Source: Flavobacterium franklandianum (GTDB lineage Bacteria; Bacteroidota; Bacteroidia; Flavobacteriales; Flavobacteriaceae). From it: DNA of 64,000 nt. The stretch lies in contig NZ_VJZR01000011.1 of NCBI RefSeq assembly GCF_007097365.1, forward strand, positions 1 to 64,000, written 5' to 3'. This document shows positions 35,778-46,542 of this stretch, piece after piece; positions within the stretch are counted from its first letter, which is position 1, and every line of letters starts with the position of its first letter. The notes under the pieces are model-generated. The model saw only the letters and a program-made list of their open reading frames with translations. It searched no databases and was not told where the DNA came from. The translations under genes were made by a program, and so were the position numbers.

Positions 35778-38189
35778 CTATTGAATATTTTTAATAAATT
35801 TAAGGGTCTCTGTTTTCTCTGAGCCTATAATTTTTATAAAATAAATCCCTGCTGAAATAGTACTAATATCAATGCTTTTTTGTTTGTCTGCTAATGAAGT
35901 CTTGATTACTTCTCTTCCGTTTACATCACAAACTGTTATGGATAATTTTTCGTCTAATACTGAATTTATAGTGATAGAATGCTGAGCAGGATTTGGAAAT
36001 AGTTCAAAACTAGGTGTGGCTTTTTCAAAAGATTGAGTTTTTAAAACTTCAACACCCGTTATACCCCAATTGAAGTATTCCCATCCACCAGGGGAAATCC
36101 TATTGCTAGTCATACCTGAAGTTGAACCATTTTCGGATGAAATATACAAATTGTTGAATCCTTGTATTGAATAGGCTCCACTCAAATCATTGAGCGTAAA
36201 TTTTTGATAGCTACCAATAGCTGTAGCATTACAAGATAATTTTTGAGTGCCTGGACTTAAACTTACATACTTTCCATTATTTCCTCTAAGGGCAATTTGT
36301 CCGTTTCCAACATCAATCACGGTAAACTTCTCGTTTATTCCTAAAGTTAGACTAGTGCAAGTCATCAAACTACTAGCACCAGAAAAAGTTACATAACTGC
36401 CATTATTTCCTTTTAAATATATGATATTGGCGGTTTGAACCACTGCAACTTCAGCTGGAATTGTTACATTTAAGTACACAAAATTCACTGAGTTTATGTT
36501 AAATTCCCCTGACATATTTACTAGTCTAATTCCTTGAGAACCAGCCAAAGCAAATCCGCCAGTAGTGGTTATGGTTTGCCAAGTTGACCAACCACCTGTT
36601 GGTGAAACATAGGCAGTAGCTAATATTTGAGTACCATCGGCATTTTGAATTTGAATGGTACCTGTGGTCCCGTTACCATTGGCTACCCTAAATTCAATTG
36701 TGTACGTTCCTGCAGAAGCAACATTAGCGGTGTATTTCATCCATTCGCCCCTATTAAACCACCCTACGGTATAACCATTTGATATATTATCAGACGTAGA
36801 TTCTATATCAACACCGCTGTTGCGATAAGCCCAACCATTATTCCAACCCGAATTATTTCCAGTTGTACCTTTTACGTCTTCCCAGCCTTGGTCTGAATAG
36901 GCATAACCATTCATTCCTAGGTCGTAGTTTGGTGCAAAAATTCTGCCCGGGATATTATTCACTGAGAACGGTTCTGTATTTCTATTTCCGGGTTGAGTAA
37001 AAACCGATCTTAGCACTTCGGTATTAGGAGAGCAGTTTGCTAATTTGACATTTTCGGCTAATTGCATTACCGTATTAAATGCTGTAGTAGGATTAAGGCT
37101 TGGATTTATTCCGCCAAAATAGTTTAAAAGATTGGCATATCCAGCAGGCCATTGCCCGTTAACAAAATCATTTATGCTTACAAATTTTTTCATTGGCCAC
37201 CACGAAGATCCAATGTTATTTGCTTTGAAGATTTCGGCCGTTTTTGTAAAGTGATCATTACTATTTTCTCCGTGTTCTCCACACCATATTGGTCTGTTTT
37301 GTGTGTCTCGAAGATCAGTTATCCATTTTATGTCTTGGTTAGTCGCTGCTGACCAATATTTATGAAAAGAATAAACCATATTAGTATCCCAAGCTGGTGT
37401 TAAGCCCGTAAAATCATTTGCATACCAATTTCCTTCAATAAATAATATATGATTGTCTCCGTTGGCTCTTATAACATTGGTAATTCTATCATAAATACTT
37501 CTCAAATCGGTTCCTCCGGGCAAATTCCAAGCGGGTTCATTTATTAAATCATAGCCTGCAACCCATGGCTCGAGCTTGTATCTTTCTGATATTTTTTTCC
37601 AAAGTTCCACTGTTTTGGTTTTATTTGCTTCACTCTCCCATAGAGAAGGTTTTGTACTATCATAATCACTGATATTATTCGCACTTTGACCTCCTGGTGC
37701 AGCATGTAAATCAATAATTATATAAATTCCTTCGGCACTGCACCAGGAAATTAAATTATCCAAAATTGTAAATCCTTGATCATTCCATACATCTGGCGTA
37801 CCAGCATTTACAAAATATTCATAGTGAAGCGGCACACGCACAGCGTTAAATCCCCAAGTTTTCAGTTGAATGATGTCTGCTTGAGTTACATGGTTTGAAA
37901 GCCAAGCATTATAAAATGTTGCTGTGTTTTGGCTTCCTATTAATGTTGTTAGTTTTTGTTTCCAAGTATGTTGGTCAGGCGCTTGGTTGACAGAATTCAT
38001 CATATACCCTTCCATAACCATCCAATTGCCAAAATTCATAGCATTAAGAATTACCTCTTGATTGTTTGAACTATTCACAATTTTCTTTCCGCTAACGGAT
38101 AATAGTTGTGCATTTGTATTGAAAGATAGTACTACAATTAATCCCGTTAGTATGTGTCTTATTTTATTTATGTCGAAAATGTTTTTCAT
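35778..38189 (-). CDS. GH5 glycosidase with CBM6, fascin-like and T9SS domains
   Basis: The 803-residue secreted enzyme has a signal peptide (about 1-27) and a GH5 barrel (about 30-375) with acid/base Glu218 in DLINEPAW and nucleophile Glu305 in IWCGEHGE. A CBM6-like module follows (about 415-575, GYTVGWFNRGEWMKY), then a beta-trefoil fascin/ricin-like region (585-710) with repeated GNNGxYVxxS. A T9SS type A sorting domain ends it (FELFPNPAQHSITIN). It should cut glucan chains outside the cell. Linkage specificity cannot be read from sequence. Confidence 0.9.
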   Translation of the reverse strand: MKNIFDINKIRHILTGLIVVLSFNTNAQLLSVSGKKIVNSSNNQEVILNAMNFGNWMVMEGYMMNSVNQAPDQHTWKQKLTTLIGSQNTATFYNAWLSNHVTQADIIQLKTWGFNAVRVPLHYEYFVNAGTPDVWNDQGFTILDNLISWCSAEGIYIIIDLHAAPGGQSANNISDYDSTKPSLWESEANKTKTVELWKKISERYKLEPWVAGYDLINEPAWNLPGGTDLRSIYDRITNVIRANGDNHILFIEGNWYANDFTGLTPAWDTNMVYSFHKYWSAATNQDIKWITDLRDTQNRPIWCGEHGENSNDHFTKTAEIFKANNIGSSWWPMKKFVSINDFVNGQWPAGYANLLNYFGGINPSLNPTTAFNTVMQLAENVKLANCSPNTEVLRSVFTQPGNRNTEPFSVNNIPGRIFAPNYDLGMNGYAYSDQGWEDVKGTTGNNSGWNNGWAYRNSGVDIESTSDNISNGYTVGWFNRGEWMKYTANVASAGTYTIEFRVANGNGTTGTIQIQNADGTQILATAYVSPTGGWSTWQTITTTGGFALAGSQGIRLVNMSGEFNINSVNFVYLNVTIPAEVAVVQTANIIYLKGNNGSYVTFSGASSLMTCTSLTLGINEKFTVIDVGNGQIALRGNNGKYVSLSPGTQKLSCNATAIGSYQKFTLNDLSGAYSIQGFNNLYISSENGSTSGMTSNRISPGGWEYFNWGITGVEVLKTQSFEKATPSFELFPNPAQHSITINSVLDEKLSITVCDVNGREVIKTSLADKQKSIDISTISAGIYFIKIIGSEKTETLKFIKNIQ

Positions 38190-38214
38190 AAATTAGATTT
38201 GTTTTCTTATGATT

Positions 38215-39678
38215 TTAATATACCAAAGTTTGTATAGCATGTGGTAAAATAGAAATTTCTGATGATGAAGTTCCTACACATAAATTATACGTTATTTTTT
38301 TATTGCTTTGATTCATCACAATAGTTATCACTTTTCCATCATTGTTTATAAAAGAGGTGGTTAGCAATTGACTTCTACTGGCAATTGAACCAATTCGTTT
38401 TGCATTTTTATCAATAAATTTTGAAAAATGTCCAATAAAATAATAAGAAGGAGTGTATATCAACTCGCCTGTTTTTGTGTCAGCGTGAATAGGTGAAAAA
38501 CAAAAATTACCCACGTGATTTGGCCCGCCATTTTCATCGAGTAAGATGTTCCAATCTGTCCAACCCACTGTTCCATTGTTGAAATCGTTTATCATTGATT
38601 TTCCGTAGCGCTCTCCATTTTTCCATAGTTGGTATTTTAGAGCATCGAATTTTTCAACACAACCTTCGGTAAAAAGTAAATTCTTGTTAGGATACATTTC
38701 GTGAACCTTGCCTACGTTTTCGAACATCATTTCGCCTCCACTCCAGTTTTCGTACCAGTGAAATCCAATTCCCCAAACATATTTACTAGTTTCTGGATCA
38801 TCAAGAATTGTACTTGCTCTTTGGGACATTAAATCTCTGTTATGATCCCAAATGGTAATTTTTTTGTCGCCAAGTCCTGCCTTTTTTAATGTTGGTCCAA
38901 GATAGTTTTTCAAGAAATCACGTTCTTCTTCTGCGGTATAAATACAAGACTCCCATTTTTGAACTGCCATTGGTTCGTTTTGAATGGTTAGACCCCAAAC
39001 TGGAATTCCTTCTTTTTGATAACTATTAATAAATTTTACATAATAATTTGCCCAAGATTGATAAAATTCGGGCAATAATTTACCGCCTTTTAGCATCGAA
39101 GCATTGTCTTTCATAAAAGCTGGAGGACTCCAAGGACTTACAAAAAAAGTCATTTTACCAGCTGCCATTGCAATTGCTTTTTTTATCAAAGGTAGTTTGT
39201 ATTTCCTGTCGTGGTCTATACTGAACGTTTTTAAATCTTTATCGCCTTCCTCAATATAAGTATAGGAATCGCTACTAAAATCACAACTATGAATATTCGT
39301 TCGCATTAAAGAATAGCCAATTCCTTTGTCTTTTGAATAATAAGCTTCAAGAAATTCTTGCTGTTTATCTTGCGATAATTTTGCAAAAACTTCAGCAGAA
39401 GCATCTGTTATTGCGCCACCAATTCCAAGGAATGTTTGATAAGTCTTGTCTGGATTTACAAAAATACAAACTTGAGTTTCTACTGGTTGTTTTAAATCTG
39501 AAAATGTAAGATTATCGGTTTTTGATAACCTCAAATTAGTACTATCCGCAGAAGTATAAACGGTTATTATTTTATCTTTTGTTGAAAAAGATTTTGGTTG
39601 TATTTTACTTTTTTGTTGCGAAAACCCAAAAATCGAAATCATTAAAAGTAGTGTTGTTGCAGTTTTTTTTGTTTTCAT
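38215..39678 (-). CDS. GH30 glycosidase (beta-1,6-glucanase type likely)
   Basis: The 487-residue protein has a signal peptide (about 1-21), then a GH30 barrel and beta side domain. Acid/base Glu235 is in IQNEPMAVQKWE and nucleophile Glu338 in LFTEGC. The ATG at 39678 lies one base after the stop of the upstream GH30 gene, which marks translational coupling. A longer frame within that gene is rejected because it gives no signal peptide at its end. GH30 enzymes of Bacteroidetes PULs include endo-beta-1,6-glucanases, but glucosylceramidase-like activity is also possible. Confidence 0.9.
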   Translation of the reverse strand: MKTKKTATTLLLMISIFGFSQQKSKIQPKSFSTKDKIITVYTSADSTNLRLSKTDNLTFSDLKQPVETQVCIFVNPDKTYQTFLGIGGAITDASAEVFAKLSQDKQQEFLEAYYSKDKGIGYSLMRTNIHSCDFSSDSYTYIEEGDKDLKTFSIDHDRKYKLPLIKKAIAMAAGKMTFFVSPWSPPAFMKDNASMLKGGKLLPEFYQSWANYYVKFINSYQKEGIPVWGLTIQNEPMAVQKWESCIYTAEEERDFLKNYLGPTLKKAGLGDKKITIWDHNRDLMSQRASTILDDPETSKYVWGIGFHWYENWSGGEMMFENVGKVHEMYPNKNLLFTEGCVEKFDALKYQLWKNGERYGKSMINDFNNGTVGWTDWNILLDENGGPNHVGNFCFSPIHADTKTGELIYTPSYYFIGHFSKFIDKNAKRIGSIASRSQLLTTSFINNDGKVITIVMNQSNKKITYNLCVGTSSSEISILPHAIQTLVY

Positions 39679-39679
39679 T

Positions 39680-41440
39680 TTACCAAATGTATGTTCCAAC
39701 AGAGCCACCTTCTAAAGATGTGGTAATCCATTTTCCGTTAAATTTTATATTAAAAGTTTCAGTTGTATTTCCATCATTTTCAACAATAAGTACTTTTTTT
39801 TCAGATGGTGATTTAAAGGCTACATTACTTAAATTCCCACTTATATTTGACGCAATTCTGATGGAACCTGTAGGAACAAATTTAGAAGCATGTGCAATAT
39901 TGTAATAAGCAACATTGCGTGTATAAGTAGTACTGTTATTAATTGTAATAGCACCTTTGCATTGAGAACATCCACCAGCAGTATGCGGCCCAAAATTGGG
40001 GTCGTTGGCTACATTCCATTCTAATGCATTGACACTCCAATTTCGCATGGAACCAATGATAACATTTTTCACATGCCATTTCAGATCGTTTCTAAAATCA
40101 CTAGTAGATGAGGTCCATTGTTCTGTAAAATATACTTTTTTATTCGGAAAAGCATCGTGAACGGTGGACAAAGCACTAATATCTCCACCATATAAATGAA
40201 AAGCAGAACCATCAACAATAGGGTAGGCTGTAGCATCGCTTAAAATACTTATTGGATAACTAGGAACATCACAATTGTGATCGTAACTAACTATTTTAGT
40301 AGTTATACTTGCGTTTTGAAATGCTAATCCTAGTTTTTTTATAAAACTTAACTGTTGCTCCGCTGACATAGTCATACTTGGATTATTGTTAGGATTTAAA
40401 GGTTCGTTTTGTGGGCAAACCGCATCAACTGTAATGCCATTTGATTTCATTCCTTGAATGTATTTTACAAAATAAGTAGCATACGAATTATAATAAATAG
40501 CTGCTAAACTACTTCCCACTGTAGTGAAATTGTTTTTCATCCACGATGGAGCTGACCACGGCACAGCCATTATTTTTATATTGGGATTGATAAGTAAAAT
40601 TTCTTTTAGTAAAAGAATTACCGCATTGTCAGCGGCAAGACTAAAATTTGTTTGAGCAGTATCCACTTGGCCATTTGGCAAGTCATTATATGAAAAAACA
40701 GTTGAATTCAAATCAGAAGCTCCAATACTAATCCGTAAATAACTTATGCCAATAGAAGTTGTTGCATTGCCAAAAAGTTCTTGTAAAAGTTCTTGTTTTT
40801 TTGTTGCATTCAAAGAGTTGATAACTTCTACACTTCCACCTGTTAGGGTGTACCCAAATCCGTCTATGGTTTGGTAAGTTTGATTTTCATCAATAGTAAT
40901 TGTTTGAAAAGTGTTGGCCGTAGTTCCAAATAGTTGTGTTGTATTTTGTTTTTGAAGTAATACGGATTGGTCACCTTTTGTTAACCAAATGTCCAATTCA
41001 CTAGCAAGAACAATTCCGTTATCTAAGATTGTTCCAATAGCTAGTATTGGAGAAGTATTAGAAGTATTGTTAGAGGTTACTGTTCCTGTGAGGGTAAAAG
41101 TTTCTGTCAATTCGCCAATAGAATCATTATTTGTTGGAATAGTTACAGTTACTGATGTTTGTCCTGCTGGTATTGTTGTGGATACATTAGTTGTGGTATA
41201 ATCCGCAGTCGAAGCAGTGTTTGGTGACGTTACAATATCAATTGTAGTTGCAGAAACACTACTAATACTTAATGCTATTGTAAATAACACATTAGTTCCT
41301 TCAGTAACAGGAGCACTTGTAATACTTACTACGGGTTTTGTAACAGGAGTAGGATCTCCATTTGGCGAAGAACATTTAGAGAGAAAAGCGGTAAATGTTA
41401 ATAAAAGTATTAGTTTCATAATTCTATTTATTGGAGTCAT
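39680..41440 (-). CDS. GH30 glycosidase lipoprotein with Calx-beta domain
   Basis: The 586-residue protein has a lipoprotein signal (lipobox FLSKC), a Calx-beta-like module (about 35-140, with IPTNNDSIGELTETFTLT), and a GH30 domain with acid/base Glu346 in PQNEPLNPN and nucleophile Glu440 in YFTEQW. It is probably surface-exposed and acts first on the polymer. The start may instead be the Met at residue 8 (41419), which gives a shorter signal. It shares only the core fold with the next GH30, so the two probably have different cleavage patterns. Confidence 0.9.
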   Translation of the reverse strand: MTPINRIMKLILLLTFTAFLSKCSSPNGDPTPVTKPVVSITSAPVTEGTNVLFTIALSISSVSATTIDIVTSPNTASTADYTTTNVSTTIPAGQTSVTVTIPTNNDSIGELTETFTLTGTVTSNNTSNTSPILAIGTILDNGIVLASELDIWLTKGDQSVLLQKQNTTQLFGTTANTFQTITIDENQTYQTIDGFGYTLTGGSVEVINSLNATKKQELLQELFGNATTSIGISYLRISIGASDLNSTVFSYNDLPNGQVDTAQTNFSLAADNAVILLLKEILLINPNIKIMAVPWSAPSWMKNNFTTVGSSLAAIYYNSYATYFVKYIQGMKSNGITVDAVCPQNEPLNPNNNPSMTMSAEQQLSFIKKLGLAFQNASITTKIVSYDHNCDVPSYPISILSDATAYPIVDGSAFHLYGGDISALSTVHDAFPNKKVYFTEQWTSSTSDFRNDLKWHVKNVIIGSMRNWSVNALEWNVANDPNFGPHTAGGCSQCKGAITINNSTTYTRNVAYYNIAHASKFVPTGSIRIASNISGNLSNVAFKSPSEKKVLIVENDGNTTETFNIKFNGKWITTSLEGGSVGTYIW

Positions 41441-41716
41441 ATTTGTTATTTAAAATTTATTTTATCATAAACAGGAAGATGCTACCTGATGGTTCAAATG
41501 TATTTTCTTTTGTTATAATTTGAGTATCAAGCTCATTAATGCGAAAAATAGAGTGCGTTATATTTTATTTGAATTATTCATTTTAAATGGAATTACTATT
41601 GCTTTTTAAAGCAGCATAGAATAGGAGGGATGAATGGGTATTGTCTAACTTAAGAAATAATTTTACTAAATTCTGCAATTTAATATATTATTCAAAGCAT
41701 AATCATTCGAATCTCT

Positions 41717-41806
41717 TTTAAAAAAACGAATCACTAAAATTTATTACTCATTCAGATTATAAAAAAATAAAACAATGAGGCATTTTGTGATTCGTTTTAA
41801 AAAAAA
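41717..41806 (-). terminator. Long hairpin (terminator or attenuator) between susD and GH30
   Basis: On the minus strand AAAACGAATCAC pairs perfectly with GTGATTCGTTTT. Pairing continues inward through AAAAT/ATTTT and CTCATT/AATGAG, giving about 23 bp in total, and seven T follow the outer arm. It lies just downstream of the susD stop, so part of the SusCD transcripts may end here before the glycosidase genes. Confidence 0.7.
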
Positions 41807-41824
41807 TAGTACAAATTATTTGAA

Positions 41825-43318
41825 TTAATACCCTGGATTTTGTGAAAGATTTGGGTTGTTGTCTAAAACTGCCTGTGGAATAGGCCATAGTAAATCGTTA
41901 GCGGTAATATTAGTAGCATAAGGCATAAGAACTATATCAAATACTTGTGTTACAGGATTATATTTTGGATAGGTTTGTTTCGATAAAACTTCAATCGATT
42001 TGCCTTCTCTTTTTAAATCAAACCATCTTTGTCCTTCAAAAGCCAGTTCCACAAATCTTTCATTAAGGATTTTATTGATGGCATCATCTTGAGATGTTGC
42101 TGGAGCAATGTTTGGCATTGATACTCTAGTTCTCACTTGATTGACTAATGCCATTGCACCCGTAAGGTCACCGGTATGAGCCAATGCTTCAGCTTTTAAA
42201 AGCAATATATCTGCCAATCGGAAAATGTAGAAATTTTGAGTAGCATCAGAAACTCTCATCTTCCAAGGGTTTGGAAATTGGGTATAGCTTGTCCAATATG
42301 GATCGGCAAATGTGGTTGGAAATTTTTTAATTGAAGAAGTTCTTCTTTTATTTTCTGTGGCTAACGCATTACTTATAGCATGAGAAGGGGTATTAAATTT
42401 TTTCCAATTAGATCCTAAGAAAACATCTGTACACCAAGCACTAATAACGCTTCCATTTCCTTCTCCATTTATTTCCCAGATAGATTCTGCATTTCCTTCG
42501 TGTTTGTTGTCGAATAAAAAATCATACGTTGGTAATAAAGTGTATCCTCCAGCAATCACAGCATTTGAATGTTGAATAACTTTTGCCCAATCGGGGTTTG
42601 GCATTGTTGCATATACTTTAGCTAATAATGCGTTTGCGGCACCTTTATTAGGTTTATATTTACTTGCAGGTGTCGAAGTTGCGGCCGGTGCTTTTACTAA
42701 AGCTACTTCACAATCTGCAATTATAGCAGCATAAACATCGGTAACAGGTTTTCTGGATGGATATAACGATGGATAAATTGTTTCGAAATTGTCTTGGTTA
42801 ATTGAGGAGATGTATTCTGTCACAATAGGAAATTCCCCCCAAGTTTGTACCCCTTGAAAACGAAATAAGGCTCGGTATAATGAGGCTTCACCCATCATTT
42901 CGTCTTTTCTTTGTGGAGACAAATCGGGTACAGTATTTACATAGTTAATCACTTTGTTACACAACTTTACAAAATCATTTAGATGATTCCAGTCTCTCGC
43001 CACCACATAATCTGTCGAAATTATTCGATACTCATCAATTTGAAAAAAATCTTCTCCATCTCCACCAGCATAAGCCACATCTGAACCTGCATCTCCTAAA
43101 AAGAAATAATCAAACTGCCAATATTCGTTTCCAAAAATTTGATAACACGATTTAATTGCATTTTCAGCATCTTGAGCATTTTTTAATACCTGTGCGTCTT
43201 GAGGAGGGCTAATTTCACTTGTAATAGGTTTAGTGTCTAAAAAATCACTACACCCCGAAAACAATAAAACGCTGATACAAACGAGTAACACTTTATTATT
43301 TATACTATATTTTTTCAT
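41825..43318 (-). CDS. SusD/RagB family glycan-binding lipoprotein
   Basis: The 497-residue protein has a lipobox (LLFSGC, DFLDTKP next, typical of SusD), tetratricopeptide-like helices and the C-terminal GQRWFDLKREGK and DLLWPIPQAVLDNNPNLSQNPGY signatures. It is the surface lid that binds oligosaccharide over the SusC channel. It lies 23 bases after susC. Confidence 0.95.
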   Translation of the reverse strand: MKKYSINNKVLLVCISVLLFSGCSDFLDTKPITSEISPPQDAQVLKNAQDAENAIKSCYQIFGNEYWQFDYFFLGDAGSDVAYAGGDGEDFFQIDEYRIISTDYVVARDWNHLNDFVKLCNKVINYVNTVPDLSPQRKDEMMGEASLYRALFRFQGVQTWGEFPIVTEYISSINQDNFETIYPSLYPSRKPVTDVYAAIIADCEVALVKAPAATSTPASKYKPNKGAANALLAKVYATMPNPDWAKVIQHSNAVIAGGYTLLPTYDFLFDNKHEGNAESIWEINGEGNGSVISAWCTDVFLGSNWKKFNTPSHAISNALATENKRRTSSIKKFPTTFADPYWTSYTQFPNPWKMRVSDATQNFYIFRLADILLLKAEALAHTGDLTGAMALVNQVRTRVSMPNIAPATSQDDAINKILNERFVELAFEGQRWFDLKREGKSIEVLSKQTYPKYNPVTQVFDIVLMPYATNITANDLLWPIPQAVLDNNPNLSQNPGY

Positions 43319-43341
43319 AATTTCTATTTATTAAATTGGTA

Positions 43342-46284
43342 TTAAAATCCAGCTTTTAAGCCGAAGATAAAAGTTCTTACTTGTGGATAAGTTCCGTAGT
43401 CAATTCCTTGAGCTTTTCCACTATTACTGCTAGAGGAATTTACTTCGGGATCAAATCCAGAATAGTTGGTCCATGTTATTAAATTTTGTCCAGTGGCATA
43501 CAATTTTAAAGCATTTATACCCCAAAATATTTTATTAAAATTATAGCCAAAAGTTACCGCTTTTAGTCTCACATAAGAGCCATCCTCAATAAATCTATTA
43601 GAAGCTAAAGTTGAAGTGGCGTCACGTGCTTTAGGAATATTGGTAATTTGTCCTGCTGATGTCCATCTGTCCAATACTGCAATAGATTGATTTTTTGAAT
43701 TTTGCATTCCTTCTAAATCTACTCGAGAAGCATTAAAAATATCATTGCCTTGAACACCGGTAAGCAAAGCGTCTAAAGAGAATCCTTTGTAAGAAAATGT
43801 GTTTGTAAAACCAAAATAATAATCGAACATTGCGTTTCCAATAATTGTTCTGTCTTGAGGAGTTAGTGCGCCATCTCCATTGGTATCTTTATATTCTAAC
43901 ACACCCGTTGCTGGATTCACTCTATCTACTACATAGCCATAAAAATTACCTAATGGTTGTCCTTTTTCTAATCGATTGACGTTTTGATAACCCGCATATT
44001 CAATAGGTTGTAATCCCATTTCAAGGATTTTGTTTTTAATAAATGTGATATTAAAATTTGTATTCCAGTTGAAATCTCCTCTAAAATTAATAGTATTTAA
44101 GGCTAACTCGAGTCCCTTATTTTCCATTTTCCCAGCATTATAAATATAAGCCGCTCCTTCAATATAAATGGTATTAATTAAATCTGTAGTTGTCTTCTGG
44201 AAGGCGTCGGCAGTTAGTTTAATTCTATTGTCAATCATTCCAAAATCGATTCCTATATTCCTATCGGTAGTCGTTTCCCAAGACAAATCAGTATTTATAT
44301 AATTTAAAAGATTGCCTCCATCATCACCCAGTAAACCATAAGAAGAATAGGGACCAATTCCAGAAATATTTCCTGTTTGTCCCCAACCGAGTCTTAATTT
44401 TAATTCAGAAACCGTGGTATTGCTTTTTAAGATATTTTCGTTTGAAATTATCCAGGCAGCAGAAACTCCAGGAAAAACTCCCCACTTGCTGTTAGTTGCT
44501 AATTGAGAAGCACCCGTGGCTCTAACTACACCATTAACAATATATTTTCCTTTATAATTGTAGGTAGCTCGACTAAAATAGGAAACATAATTTTTTTCGG
44601 TAGCAATGGTATCAGAGGCTAATGGATTAGTGTACATCATTTTAGAAATATCTAATTTTCTTAACAAAGGATCAAAACCTGTGCCTTCAATTTTAAGTTG
44701 GTCGTATCTTTCTTTTTGAATACTATTTCCCACTAATACATTTAAATCGTGATTTTCAGATTTTATGGAATAATTCAAAGTATTTTCAAAATTTCGATTA
44801 TAAGAACGGGCGGTATGTTCTCTTCCAATCCCTAATGTTGTGGGATCAGTATTGTTATTATTACGACCATAATTGGATCGATAACTATCTACAAAATATT
44901 CGTAAACACTTCTATATATTTCAACAGACGAAGAAGGTTTCCATACTAAATTTTTTAGTAACGTAATATCAAAACTCAAATTGCCCAAATATCTAACCGT
45001 ATTATTATCCTCTTGTCTGCTTTGAAATGAGACCGGATTTTCTAAGGAAGCTGTTGGATTTGCAGCAAATTGCCCCGGTAATTGTCCGCCAGCAGCAGCA
45101 CCTCCAGCTAAATCATCTGCATAAACCGGTAAGAAAGAGGGGGTAGTAAGGGCGCTAAGAATAACACCGCCTTGATTTGCACTATTATTATCGCTAGTGT
45201 TGTTGAGTTCTGTATTGATAAGATTCATTCCAATATGAGCTTTTAACCAAGATGTTGCTTCTACATCTAAATTTATTCTACCCGATAATCTTGAAAAATT
45301 AGAAGGTTTAACTATCCCCTGAGTATCTTGATACCCAAATGATACAAATGCTTTTATTTTATCTGTTCCTCCTGCATAAGATAAATTATAATTCTGATCT
45401 TGTCCTGTTTGAAAAACTTTTTTTGTCCAATCCGTATTGATACCTGCGTATAAAGGATTGCTAGCATCTGAGACATAGGTTGGGCTAATTTCTGCCATCA
45501 AGGATTTGTATTGATCTGGATTTAAAATAGGGATGTTCTTTACAATTTCTGAACTTCCATAATAGGAACTAAAGTTAAATGTGTTTTTATTGGCTTTTCC
45601 TTTTTTTGTAGTAATTAAAACAACACCAGCACTACCATTTACACCATAAATGGCTGTTGATGTGGCATCTTTTAATATTTGTATATCTACTATATCATCG
45701 GTATTTAATCCATCACTAGAATAGGTTTGAACCCCATCAATAACAAATAACGGATTATTACCAGATTGAATAGAGCTTAAACCTCTAATTCTAATATCTA
45801 ACCCAACACCCGGTTTTCCAGATGGTTGAACTACATTTACACCAGAAGCATTACCTTGGAGAGCTTGAGCAACATTATATAGAGGGCGATCATCAAAGGC
45901 ATCCGATTTTACCGTTGAGATAGCACTAGTTACATTTTTTTTCTTTTGAGTTCCGTATCCTACATTGATAACAACCTCTTCTAATTTGTTAGCTTCTTCA
46001 ATTAAACTGATATTTAAAACTTGCGATTTTTGAACTTTAATTTCTTTTGAAGTAAAACCAACATTAGAGAATAGGAGTACATCACTCGGGTTAACCTTAA
46101 TACTATAGTTCCCATTGATATCAGTTGTTACTCCTTTTTTTGAATTTTTAACAACAACATTGGCTCCAAAAACAGGATCTTTATCTTTTGAATTGGTAAT
46201 TGTACCTTTAATCTCTATTGTTTGCGCATTAACAAATGCAGCAATAAATAAGAAAAGTAAAATGAAATAATTTTTAAATTTCAT
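43342..46284 (-). CDS. SusC/RagA family TonB-dependent receptor
   Basis: The 980-residue outer-membrane transporter has a signal peptide (about 1-20), a carboxypeptidase-D-like N-terminal domain (about 22-100), the SusC plug with IRIRGLSSIQSGNNPLFVIDG, and a 22-strand barrel ending FIFGLKAGF. It imports oligosaccharides with SusD, using TonB energy. Its start is 210 bases past the terminator of the SusE/F-like gene, so it needs its own promoter or read-through. Confidence 0.96.
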   Translation of the reverse strand: MKFKNYFILLFLFIAAFVNAQTIEIKGTITNSKDKDPVFGANVVVKNSKKGVTTDINGNYSIKVNPSDVLLFSNVGFTSKEIKVQKSQVLNISLIEEANKLEEVVINVGYGTQKKKNVTSAISTVKSDAFDDRPLYNVAQALQGNASGVNVVQPSGKPGVGLDIRIRGLSSIQSGNNPLFVIDGVQTYSSDGLNTDDIVDIQILKDATSTAIYGVNGSAGVVLITTKKGKANKNTFNFSSYYGSSEIVKNIPILNPDQYKSLMAEISPTYVSDASNPLYAGINTDWTKKVFQTGQDQNYNLSYAGGTDKIKAFVSFGYQDTQGIVKPSNFSRLSGRINLDVEATSWLKAHIGMNLINTELNNTSDNNSANQGGVILSALTTPSFLPVYADDLAGGAAAGGQLPGQFAANPTASLENPVSFQSRQEDNNTVRYLGNLSFDITLLKNLVWKPSSSVEIYRSVYEYFVDSYRSNYGRNNNNTDPTTLGIGREHTARSYNRNFENTLNYSIKSENHDLNVLVGNSIQKERYDQLKIEGTGFDPLLRKLDISKMMYTNPLASDTIATEKNYVSYFSRATYNYKGKYIVNGVVRATGASQLATNSKWGVFPGVSAAWIISNENILKSNTTVSELKLRLGWGQTGNISGIGPYSSYGLLGDDGGNLLNYINTDLSWETTTDRNIGIDFGMIDNRIKLTADAFQKTTTDLINTIYIEGAAYIYNAGKMENKGLELALNTINFRGDFNWNTNFNITFIKNKILEMGLQPIEYAGYQNVNRLEKGQPLGNFYGYVVDRVNPATGVLEYKDTNGDGALTPQDRTIIGNAMFDYYFGFTNTFSYKGFSLDALLTGVQGNDIFNASRVDLEGMQNSKNQSIAVLDRWTSAGQITNIPKARDATSTLASNRFIEDGSYVRLKAVTFGYNFNKIFWGINALKLYATGQNLITWTNYSGFDPEVNSSSSNSGKAQGIDYGTYPQVRTFIFGLKAGF

Positions 46285-46493
46285 AACAGTATGGTTTTAG
46301 TTTTGTGTTTTTAAGTAGAGAGATTCATTTTTACAAAAAATATTTTTGATAATTTTTTATGAACATTTATTATCTTTTGAAAAAATGATTATAAAAGATC
46401 ACTTAATGCTAGTGTATTTTGGTTAACACCTATCTTCTTATAAAAAAACGAAGACTCTCTTTTGAATGCAATACTATAAATGTGGGATTAAAA

Positions 46494-46525
46494 AAATCCC
46501 TTGCGATGTTGATTGCAAGGGATTT
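46494..46525 (-). terminator. Intrinsic terminator of the SusE/F-like gene
   Basis: AAATCCCTTGC pairs perfectly with GCAAGGGATTT (11 bp) around a 10-base loop, with a T-run on the minus strand. It separates the SusE/F-like gene from susC. Confidence 0.9.
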
Positions 46526-46542
46526 ATAAGTATAAAAATGTA

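Noticed and set aside
39679..39708. Longer frame of the second GH30
   Set aside because: It starts inside the previous gene. The coupled ATG at 39678 gives a clean signal peptide.
46285..46493. A GTGT-N10-ACAC inverted repeat in the susC leader
   Set aside because: The arms are four bases long and common by chance in AT-rich DNA, and no second copy supports it.
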